Shown here: positions 1 through 6,000 of the stretch, in pieces
How positions within the stretch are numbered: the first letter of the stretch is position 1
How the letters are laid out: every line of letters starts with the position of its first letter
Source: DASZTV01 sp036268405
GTDB lineage: Bacteria; Actinomycetota; Actinomycetes; JAFAQI01
Direction: 5' to 3'
Assembly (NCBI GenBank): GCA_036268405.1
Contig: DATAUF010000170.1
Coordinates: forward strand, 1-8,195
Length of the DNA stretch: 8,195 bases
Notes under the pieces: model-generated
The model's database searches: none
What the model saw: the letters and a program-made list of their open reading frames with translations, nothing else
Told to the model about the DNA's origin: nothing
Program-made: the position numbers and the translations under genes

Positions 1-52
1 ACCCCATAGCGGTTTTCAAGACCGCCGCCATCGGCCACTAGGCGAGCCCTCC
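1..52 (-). tRNA. tRNA-Ser(UGA), 5' portion, cut by the left edge
   Basis: Read on the minus strand from position 52, the sequence begins with the acceptor strand GGAGGGC. It continues with a D arm (GCC, then TAGTGGCCGAT, then GGC). Next come a 5-bp anticodon stem GCGGT/ACCGC and the loop CTTGAAA, giving anticodon TGA, which reads serine UCN codons. The start of what should be the long serine variable arm (TATGGGG) follows before the window ends. The variable arm, T arm and 3' acceptor strand lie outside the window, so acceptor pairing cannot be checked. Read on the plus strand the same loop would show TCA, as in a selenocysteine tRNA, but the acceptor and D-arm layout only fits the minus strand. 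Confidence 0.9.
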
Positions 53-122
53 GACGTTGGAGGCTACGGGAACTACGGCCAGATGCTTGCCCAACGACGT
101 GCATGGAGGCGAGGCTGCGCGG

Positions 123-644
123 ATGACTCGAGGTGGTTGGCCGCCGGACTGGACGGAACGAAAGCGCGGAGCGGATTGCCCGATGTGTAGTGGCCGGCAA
201 GACGCGCGCACTAACGATCTGCGGACCGGACTGCTCCTCGCGAACGCTGAAGTCCGACTCGCGGCGAACAGCCTCCTCCCTGGGTACTGCGTGGTCGCCT
301 GGAGCGGCCGACACGTATCGGAGTCCTTCGAACTGGCACCCGAAGAAAGTGCGGCCTACTGGCACGACGTCGAGCTGGTCGCGCAAGCCATCAACTCAGT
401 CTTCGCACCGATGAAGATCAACCTGATGACCCTCGGCAACTGGGTGCCGCATCTCCACACGCACGTTGTGCCGCGCTATGTCGACGATCCCGCGCCGGGC
501 GATCCGATCGCCTACGCCGACATGTTCAGCCCCGACGCGGATGACCCGGAGGTGTTCAGTGCCAATGCGGACCGCCTGGGTCAGGCGATCCGAAGCGCCA
601 GTCAGATGCCGTGGACCTCGAGCGCGTCCAGTACCAGGTCGTGA
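123..644 (+). CDS. HIT-family (histidine triad) protein
   Basis: This 173-residue protein carries the histidine-triad signature HLHTHVVPRY, with H110, H112 and H114. The middle histidine of such triads is the nucleophile that attacks the alpha-phosphate of nucleotide substrates, so the family acts as nucleotidyl hydrolases or transferases in the cytoplasm. An N-terminal CPMC pair (C19, C22) matches the C-x-x-C seen near the start of many HIT proteins, where it can bind zinc. The typical buried strand (LLANAEVRLAANSLLPGYCVV) lies between the two. I chose ATG 123 because GAGG at 111-114 sits 8 bases before it. A TTG at 57 would extend the frame by 22 residues but lies only 4 bases from the tRNA 5' end. 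The last 15 residues are low in complexity (SSASSTRS end) and overlap the convergent gene, so the tail may not be conserved. The exact substrate cannot be told. Confidence 0.85.
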   Translation: MTRGGWPPDWTERKRGADCPMCSGRQDARTNDLRTGLLLANAEVRLAANSLLPGYCVVAWSGRHVSESFELAPEESAAYWHDVELVAQAINSVFAPMKINLMTLGNWVPHLHTHVVPRYVDDPAPGDPIAYADMFSPDADDPEVFSANADRLGQAIRSASQMPWTSSASSTRS

Positions 645-1108
645 CGCCACTCCTGCGTGAGCACGGCAGCGAGCACTCGATCTGGGCTGTCGACGCAGTA
701 CGGCGTGTGCTGCCGCTTGCGGACCGCGGCGGTCACCTCGGTGCCCAGCAAGCCCCAGCCCGGCAGCGAGTTCGCCAGCCAACCGTCCAAGGTGAGGCCG
801 GCGTACTCAGGCCCGGTCCAAACCGAGGCGGCACGCTGCAGATCGTCCGGCGTGACGAGGAGCCACACGCCGAACGTGACGGTATGACCACCGGTGAGTG
901 CGACGGGGACAAGAGCCCGGACATACGTGCCCACGTCCGGCACCTGCATCATCACCGAGGTCTGCGCGTCGGCGTGGCTCATCCAGGTGCCGGTGGCCTT
1001 CTCCTGCTCAATCGTCTCCTGCACCGGGTCGGGCAGCCGGAACCGGATGTTTCGGTCGTGCCGAGCCAGCGGCCGACCGCAGGTCGGGCATGTTCCTTCA
1101 GGCTCCAC
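602..1108 (-). CDS. DUF2199-like protein with N-terminal CxxC
   Basis: A 168-residue minus-strand protein starting at GTG 1108. Near the N-terminus it has CPTCG (C7, C10), a single zinc-knuckle half. The core follows the pattern I associate with DUF2199: a strand with YVRALVPVAL, the stretch FGVWLLVTPDD, then GWLANSLPGW, and a C-terminal strand-rich part. Members of that family are uncharacterised, so no reaction can be given. No strong Shine-Dalgarno lies before GTG 1108. The stop of the small lysine-rich gene is 32 bases upstream on the same strand, so translation may follow from that transcript. Its 3' end overlaps the HIT gene by 43 bp in convergent orientation. The family call comes from memory of the domain pattern and needs a profile search; that this is a real gene is more certain. 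Confidence 0.75.
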   Translation of the reverse strand: MEPEGTCPTCGRPLARHDRNIRFRLPDPVQETIEQEKATGTWMSHADAQTSVMMQVPDVGTYVRALVPVALTGGHTVTFGVWLLVTPDDLQRAASVWTGPEYAGLTLDGWLANSLPGWGLLGTEVTAAVRKRQHTPYCVDSPDRVLAAVLTQEWRHDLVLDALEVHGI

Positions 1109-1140
1109 GAGCAGGCAGGCTAGACGCCAGCCGCGTGCGC

Positions 1141-1272
1141 CTACTTCGCCGGCTGGTCCTTGCCGTGCGTGCTCGGCGGGATGGCCGAGCTGCTCGGCAC
1201 GACGACGCCCTTGGGCTTCTTGCTCGCCTTGGGCTTGCGGACCTCACGACCGCCCTTGTCCTTGCTTCCCAT
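1141..1272 (-). CDS. small lysine-rich conserved-type protein (43 aa)
   Basis: The protein begins MGSKDKGGREVRKPKASKKP and ends in a flexible Pro/Ser/Thr tail closing with GKDQPAK. The highly basic MGSKDKGG-type start resembles small hypothetical proteins I recall from many actinobacterial genomes. No function is known to me. A clear ribosome binding site, GGAGG (plus-strand CCTCC at 1278-1282), lies 5 bases before ATG 1272 and decides this start. A longer frame reaching back to 1506 would run antisense through the next gene's signal peptide and is not credible. It is 32 bp upstream of the DUF2199-like gene on the same strand and probably cotranscribed. The lysine content and disorder would suit nucleic-acid or ribosome contact, but that is a guess. 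Confidence 0.75.
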   Translation of the reverse strand: MGSKDKGGREVRKPKASKKPKGVVVPSSSAIPPSTHGKDQPAK

Positions 1273-1277
1273 CACTG

Positions 1278-1282
1278 CCTCC
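1278..1282 (-). promoter_or_regulatory. Ribosome binding site of the 43-aa protein
   Basis: GGAGG on the minus strand, 5 bases upstream of ATG 1272. It fixes the start of the short gene and rules out the much longer in-frame extension. Confidence 0.75.
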
Positions 1283-1357
1283 GGATCAGTCAGGCAGCAA
1301 GCCGCGCTGCACTTCTCACCGTACGCGGTTCGCGCCAATCCGTTTGTGTGCAACGTG

Positions 1358-1384
1358 CGGATGGACGTCGACGGATGACGTCGC
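1358..1384 (+). repeat. Tandem pair of a 13-14 bp repeat upstream of the secreted GH25-like gene
   Basis: CGGATGGACGTCGA (1358-1371) is followed directly by CGGATGACGTCGC (1372-1384), the same unit with one base missing and one changed. A third partial copy, CGGATGCGCGTCC, starts at 1407 and contains the ATG start codon at 1410. The pair lies 26-52 bp before that start. It may be an operator or simply chance similarity in GC-rich DNA. Confidence 0.45.
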
Positions 1385-1409
1385 ACAGAAGGTGTGGTGG
1401 TCTGTACGG

Positions 1410-2237
1410 ATGCGCGTCCCAGTCGTCGCAGCTTGGCGCAGCCTGCTCTGTGCCTCGCTCCTGCTGACCACGGCGGCCGTGTCGACCATGTCGTTCGCCG
1501 AAGCAAGCCCCACCGGTGTCCACGGCGGCGACATCTCCTGGCCCAACTGCCCGAAGGGCGAAGGCATCCCGTCGCGGCGCTCCTCGGGTGAGCCGCTGCC
1601 GGACAGCACGGCGAAGTTCGTGATCGTCGGCGTCACCAACGGGCCCGGCTTTCATCCCAACCCGTGCCTGGCCGACCAGCTCTTGTGGGTGAGCACGCAT
1701 CGCCTTCGGCTCGGGGCGTACGCGATGACGACATTCCCTCGCCCCGCGCAGCTGCTCCGCTACGGCCAGCAAGGGCCGTACGACGGATCCACCGCGCGTG
1801 GCGCGCTACGCAACGCGGGGTACGCCGAAGCGTCGTACAACCTGTCGACCATGACGGCCACCGGGATGCTCGCCCCGGTCGTATGGGTCGATGTCGAGCC
1901 CTATCCGGCAGCACCGTGGCCGCACAACCATGGCAACAACCGTGCCGTCATCACCGGCGCGATCAAGGCCTACACCGACGCCGGCCACCGGGTCGGCATC
2001 TACACCTATGCCAACGGCTGGCGGCAGGTCGTGGGCGGCTGGCGTCTACCGAACCTGCCGGCCTGGTCGACCATCGGGCACGGCAGCGCGACTGGCGCGC
2101 GCAAGGTGTGCAAGGTCGGGCCATCGGGCGGACCCAACTGGATCGTGCAGTGGTGGCGCAACGACAGTCGCGACCGGGACCTGATCTGCCCGGCAGCGCC
2201 GGCCCAAGCACTGCTTTTCACGGCGCCACCGGACTAG
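1410..2237 (+). CDS. Secreted protein with GH25-like / glycoside-hydrolase-like barrel
   Basis: A 275-residue protein with a Sec-type signal peptide: arginines at positions 2 and 10, a hydrophobic core (LLCASLLLTTAAV), and likely cleavage near AEA at about residue 32. The mature part reads like a glycosyl-hydrolase-25 or related TIM barrel. It has GGDISWPNC with D41, strand VIVGVTNGPGF, strand LGAYAMTTFP, the acidic pair VDVEP (D161, E163) at the usual catalytic strand end, GIYTYANGW, and IVQWW near the C-terminus. GH25 enzymes cleave peptidoglycan, but the substrate here is unproven. Four mature cysteines (C47, C86, C234, C260) could form two disulfides, which fits export. ATG 1410 places the arginine start directly before the hydrophobic core; GTG 1392 is an in-frame alternative and no strong Shine-Dalgarno decides between them. 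It is divergent from the 43-aa gene across 137 bp. Confidence 0.8.
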   Translation: MRVPVVAAWRSLLCASLLLTTAAVSTMSFAEASPTGVHGGDISWPNCPKGEGIPSRRSSGEPLPDSTAKFVIVGVTNGPGFHPNPCLADQLLWVSTHRLRLGAYAMTTFPRPAQLLRYGQQGPYDGSTARGALRNAGYAEASYNLSTMTATGMLAPVVWVDVEPYPAAPWPHNHGNNRAVITGAIKAYTDAGHRVGIYTYANGWRQVVGGWRLPNLPAWSTIGHGSATGARKVCKVGPSGGPNWIVQWWRNDSRDRDLICPAAPAQALLFTAPPD

Positions 2238-2266
2238 GTCGGGCCGAGCAGCTCCGAGGGAAGCGG

Positions 2267-2389
2267 TCAGCCGATGCGGCGGGCGCGCGCTGCGCGCCGG
2301 GCCGCGACCGCGAGGCGGTCACGTCGGGCAGCGCTGCGAAGCGCCTCTCGATGCAGGTCGTTGAGCGCTGGTGCCAACTGCGGGTACAC
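2267..2389 (-). CDS. small basic Ala/Arg-rich protein (40 aa), unrecognised
   Basis: From GTG 2389 the frame reads MYPQLAPALNDLHREALRSA, then an Arg/Ala-rich helix (ARRDRLAVAARRAARARRIG), and stops at 2267. The whole protein is a likely amphipathic, strongly basic helix. Support for a real gene is a ribosome binding site AGGAGAG (plus-strand 2396-2402) about 6 bases before the start, and a near-consensus promoter on the same strand at 2455-2483. About three quarters of third codon positions are G or C. It resembles short Arg/Ala-rich proteins common in actinobacteria, but I know no function. It is convergent with the GH25-like gene (29 bp between stops) and divergent from the CGNR gene. The GC-rich composition means such a frame could also arise by chance. 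Confidence 0.6.
   Translation of the reverse strand: MYPQLAPALNDLHREALRSAARRDRLAVAARRAARARRIG
2282..2320. terminator. Two adjacent perfect hairpins, possible terminator for the GH25-like gene
   Basis: GGCGCGC (2282-2288), loop GCT, GCGCGCC (2292-2298) forms a 7-bp stem. It is followed by GACCGC (2306-2311), loop GAG, GCGGTC (2315-2320), a 6-bp stem. They lie 45-83 bases after the GH25-like stop. Neither is followed by a U-tract, and both fall inside the Arg/Ala-rich codons of the opposing 40-aa gene, so coding composition alone could explain them. Confidence 0.25.
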
Positions 2390-2395
2390 GGGGGA

Positions 2396-2402
2396 CTCTC
2401 CT
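2396..2402 (-). promoter_or_regulatory. Ribosome binding site of the 40-aa basic protein
   Basis: AGGAGAG on the minus strand, about 6-7 bases before GTG 2389. It supports both the existence of this short gene and its start. Confidence 0.55.
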
Positions 2403-2425
2403 CGAACAGGCGGCCGAGCCGTCGG

Positions 2426-2453
2426 TAAGTGCTAGCGGTCTTGCTAACGCTTA
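2426..2453. repeat. Imperfect inverted repeat, possible operator
   Basis: TAAGTGCTAGC (2426-2436) and GCTAACGCTTA (2443-2453) pair at 9 of 11 positions plus one wobble, around a 6-base centre. The repeat spans the predicted start of the minus-strand transcript (about 2448) and touches the -35 element of the opposing promoter. Because the right arm is mostly upstream of that start, it is better explained as a DNA-binding site than as an RNA hairpin. Confidence 0.45.
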
Positions 2454-2478
2454 CATTCTAGGCGCACGAGTGTAAGTT
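2450..2478 (+). promoter_or_regulatory. Candidate promoter of the CGNR-ABC-esterase operon (leaderless)
   Basis: A -35-like CTTACA (2450-2455) and a -10-like TAAGTT (2473-2478) are 17 bases apart. Transcription would begin about 7 bases after the -10, at or next to ATG 2485. No Shine-Dalgarno precedes that ATG, which agrees with a leaderless message, common in actinobacteria. Each hexamer departs from consensus, so confidence is moderate. Confidence 0.4.
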
Positions 2479-2483
2479 GTAAA
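2455..2483 (-). promoter_or_regulatory. Near-consensus promoter of the 40-aa basic protein
   Basis: On the minus strand, TTTACA (2483-2478) and TAGAAT (2460-2455) each match the sigma-70 consensus at 5 of 6 positions and are separated by exactly 17 bases. Transcription would begin near 2448, leaving a leader of about 59 bases before GTG 2389. The promoter occupies nearly the same DNA as the opposing plus-strand promoter, and its -35 ends two bases from the ATG of the CGNR gene. Confidence 0.55.
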
Positions 2484-2484
2484 G

Positions 2485-3012
2485 ATGGATTCTGGTCATT
2501 ACGCAGGAGCGGCCGCGGAACTGGTCAACGCCGACCTGACCACGACCGAGTCGCTCGCGGCGTACCTCGCTGATCGCGAGTGGCTCAGCAGCCGCGTCAC
2601 GCCGGCCGACATCCGAGCGCTGCGCAAGACCCAGGAAGAACTGCGCGCCGTCATCGACGACTCGGCCCAGGGCAACGAGGCGGCGGTCGTCGCCACCCTC
2701 AACGAGCTGCTCGAGCGCCACCCCGTGCGACCCCGGATCTCCGGCCACGATGCCTCGACCTGGCACCTGCACATCAACGACAGCGGCGACTCGGTCGCCG
2801 CGATTCTGACCGGCGAGGCGCTGTACGGCATGACCCTCACCGTCACCGAGATCGGCGCCGACCGCTTCGGCTGGTGCGCCGACACCGGCTGCTCGGCGGC
2901 GTACTTCGACGCCACCGCCAACCACTCCAAGCGGTTCTGTAGCCAGCGGTGTGCGACCCGCACCAACGTGGCGGCCTACCGGCGCCGGCACGCGACGAGT
3001 CCGGAGTCGTAG
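2485..3012 (+). CDS. CGNR zinc-finger / ABATE-domain protein, putative regulator
   Basis: A 175-residue protein matching the CGNR zinc-finger family. Residues 1 to about 120 form the N-terminal ABATE-type domain (AAELVNADLTT, then the helical DREWLSSR and LRKTQEELRAVIDD stretches, then a strand-rich part). The C-terminal zinc module has C131, C136, C152 and C156 in the arrangement CADTGC, FDAT, KRFCSQRC, TNVAAYRRR. The family-naming CGNR reads CATR here (156-159): the cysteine and arginine are kept and the Gly-Asn is replaced. Members are thought to be transcription regulators, and the Arg-rich end would suit DNA binding. ATG 2485 lacks a Shine-Dalgarno and is probably leaderless. The ABC exporter gene starts 29 bp downstream, so this protein may control its own operon, though that is inferred from position only. 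Confidence 0.85.
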   Translation: MDSGHYAGAAAELVNADLTTTESLAAYLADREWLSSRVTPADIRALRKTQEELRAVIDDSAQGNEAAVVATLNELLERHPVRPRISGHDASTWHLHINDSGDSVAAILTGEALYGMTLTVTEIGADRFGWCADTGCSAAYFDATANHSKRFCSQRCATRTNVAAYRRRHATSPES

Positions 3013-3041
3013 TCGTTGCGCGATGAAACAATCAGGGCATC

Positions 3042-6000
3042 GTGACCGACCAGGACCAGCCCGTCGCAGCTGACGACACCGACCGCAGCGAGGGATGGCT
3101 GCGGCTGCTCTGGGGCTTTGTCGGCCCGGCGCGACGCATGCTCGTCGTCAGCGTCGCCGCCGCCGTTCTCACGACCGCGATCATCACGGCGACACCGTTG
3201 GTGTCCCGCATCGTCGTCGACAACGCGCTGAATCCCCGTCATCCCGCGGTCCGCAACTGGCTGATCGCGCTGTTCGCCCTCGGGATCCTCCGGTTCTTCT
3301 CGACCCGCGCCCGACGCTGGCGTGCCGGACAGGTCAGCTATGACGTGCAGGCTCGGCTGCGCGCCACGCTGTTCGCCCATCTGGCATCGCTCGATCCGCG
3401 GGCCGCCGAGCAGCTCCGGACGGGACAGCTCGTGTCGCGGGCGAGCGCCGACCTGGCGCTGATCCAACAGTTCCTCGCATGGGGACCGCAGGTCCTCGCC
3501 AGCGTGCTGCAGCTCGCGGCAAGTGTCGTCGCGATCTTCTTCATGTCGTGGCAGCTCGGACTCGTGGCCAGCATCGTCGTCCCGATGACCGCGATCCTCG
3601 GCTCGCACACCCGCGCCGGTGTCTTCGCATCGAGCTGGGACGCGTCGCAGCGCGAAGGGGAGCTCACCAACACCGTCGAGGAGTCGATTACCGGAGTCCG
3701 GGTCGTGAAGGGGTTCGGACAGGAGGACGCCGAGGTCGGCCGGGTCATGGACGCGGCCCGCAGCATGTACGCCGGGCGAATGCGCGCCGCCCGCCAGCGT
3801 GCGTCCTTCACCGCGACGCTGCAAAGCGTCCCGACGCTCGGGCAGCTCGGCGTGCTCGTCATCGGCGGATGGCTGGCACTGCATCACCGGCTCAGCCTCG
3901 GCACGTTCCTTGCCTGCACCACCTATCTGGTGCAGCTCGCCGCTCCGGCACGGATGATCGGCGCGATCCTGGCGCTCTCCCAGCAGGCGCGCGCCGGTGT
4001 CGAGCGGATCGTCGCCATCCTCGACACCGAGCCGACGATCACCGACGCCGACGATGCGCATCCACTCAGCAACGCGGACGGGGCGGTCGCCCTGCAAGGT
4101 GTCTCGTTCCGGTACGCCGAGGATGGTCCGCTGATCCTCGACGGCATCGACCTCGACATCGCACCTGGCGAAGTGGTCGCGCTGGTCGGACCATCCGGGT
4201 CCGGCAAGTCGACGCTGGCGATGCTGCTGCCTCGTTTCTACGACCCAGCCTCTGGCGCGGTCCTCGTCGACGGCGACGACATCCGCACCACCACCCTGTC
4301 CTCGGTGCGGTCGCGGATCGGGATCGCCTTCGAGGAGGCCTTCCTGTTCTCGGACACGATCCGCGCCAACATCGGCTACGGCCGGCCCGAGGCCACCGAT
4401 CAGCAGATCCGCGAGGCGGCAGCGGCCGCACAGGCCGCGGAGTTCATCGACGAGCTGCCCGACGGCTACGAGACCGTCGTCGGAGAGCGCGGTCTGACGC
4501 TGTCCGGCGGGCAGCGGCAGCGGATCGCGCTGGCGCGGCTGTTGCTCGCCGACCCCGATATCGCCGTCCTCGACGACGCGACGAGCGCGGTCGACGCCGC
4601 GGTCGAGGCCGAGATCCACGACGCGCTTCGCGACTGGCACGTCGGCCGTACGACGATCCTGGTTGCGCACCGCGAGTCGACCACGAGGCTCGCCGACCGA
4701 GTGGTGCTGCTCGAAGCCGGTCGCATCACCGCCATCGGCAGCCATGACGACCTCATCGCGACCAACGCGCGCTACCGCGAGCTGCTCGACGCCACACCAC
4801 AGCCGACGGCACTGCTGAGCCCGATCACCTCGCGAGCTGACGCCAAGACACGCACCACCCGTGTCATCACAGCGGCTAACCGGACGTGGACACCCGGGCG
4901 TGCCGGCGGCGGCGGCATGGCCGGTCTCCTGACCCCAAACGCCAACCTGCTCGCCCAGCTCGAGGCACTGCCGCCCGCGACGGACGTGCTCCCGGAAGGA
5001 CTCATCGAGCAGGCTGCCCGCGACGAGGACACCGTCAGCCTTCGCCAGCTGCTGCGCCGGCAACGGCTGATCCTCTTGACCAGCCTCGGCCTCGTGATCG
5101 GCGACGCCCTCGCGACGCTGGCCCAGCCCGACCTGATTCGCGCGGGTGTCGACCGTGGCGTCGCGCACCACTCGACGAGCGCACTGCTCGTGGTCGCGTT
5201 GGTGTTCGCGGCGGTGTCACTGTTCGACTGGTGGGACATGTGGGCGTCCGCCGTGGCAACCGGCCAGGCCTCCGAACGGCTGCTCGCCGCGTTGCGGGTC
5301 AGGGTCTTCGCACACCTTCAGCGACTCGGAATGGACTTCTACGAGACCGAGCTGTCCGGTCGGATCCTGACCCGCGTCACGAGCGACGTCGACACGCTGT
5401 CCAACCTCGTGCAGAACGGGCTGCTCAATGCTGTCGTCTCACTGGCGACCCTCGTGGGCATCACGGTGATCCTTCTCGTCACCGATCTCCGGCTGGCACT
5501 CGTCGCGCTGACCGTCCTCCCGCCGATGGTGGCCGCCACCGTTTGGTACCAGCGGCGATCGACGGTCGCCTATGACTACCAGCGCGACACGATCGCGTCG
5601 GTCAACGCATCGTTCGCCGAGTCGCTTGCCGGCGTACGGGTGACGCAGGCACACAGCCGCGAGGCGCGCGACCTGACCGACTTCACCACCCTGACGACCA
5701 CCAACCGCGACGCCGGGCTGCGCGCGCTGTCGATCCAGATCTGGTACATGGCCTCGAGCGAGCTGCTGCAACAGGTGGCGACCGCGCTGGTGCTGACCCT
5801 CGGCGTCAGCAGGCTGCGCGACAACCCCGCGTTCGCGGGCGTGCTCATCGCGTTCGTCCTCTACCTGACGCAGTTCTTCGCACCGATCCAGCAGCTCTCG
5901 CAGGTCTTCGACTCCTATCAGCAGGCGCGCGCCGGCATGCGCAAGATCCACACCCTGCTTTCCGAGCAGACGACGACTCCTGCCCCACTCCAGCCGCTTG

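Noticed and set aside
1..53. Selenocysteine tRNA on the plus strand (loop shows TCA)
   Set aside because: The loop reads TCA on the plus strand, but the acceptor stem and D arm only assemble on the minus strand, where the anticodon is TGA and the tRNA is serine.
1..122. Attachment site or integrated element next to the tRNA gene
   Set aside because: The flank is at the tRNA 5' end, whereas integration normally uses the 3' end, which is outside the window. No integrase or direct repeat is visible.
894..1409. Long N-terminal extension of the GH25-like gene
   Set aside because: The in-frame extension runs antisense through the 43-aa gene and into the DUF2199 gene, and would put the signal peptide in mid-protein.
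1273..1506. N-terminal extension of the 43-aa lysine-rich protein
   Set aside because: It is antisense to the signal peptide of the GH25-like protein, and the GGAGG site fixes the start at 1272.
4890..4922. Gly-rich linker of the exporter as a frameshift or fusion scar
   Set aside because: The frame continues without stops and the linker is of ordinary length for fused exporters of this type.
2976..5171. A 731-codon open frame on the minus strand
   Set aside because: It runs antisense to the exporter, whose Walker, signature and membrane segments are unmistakable. The antisense translation is rich in Arg, Asp, Gly and Glu with no domain pattern, as expected for the mirror frame of a high-GC gene.
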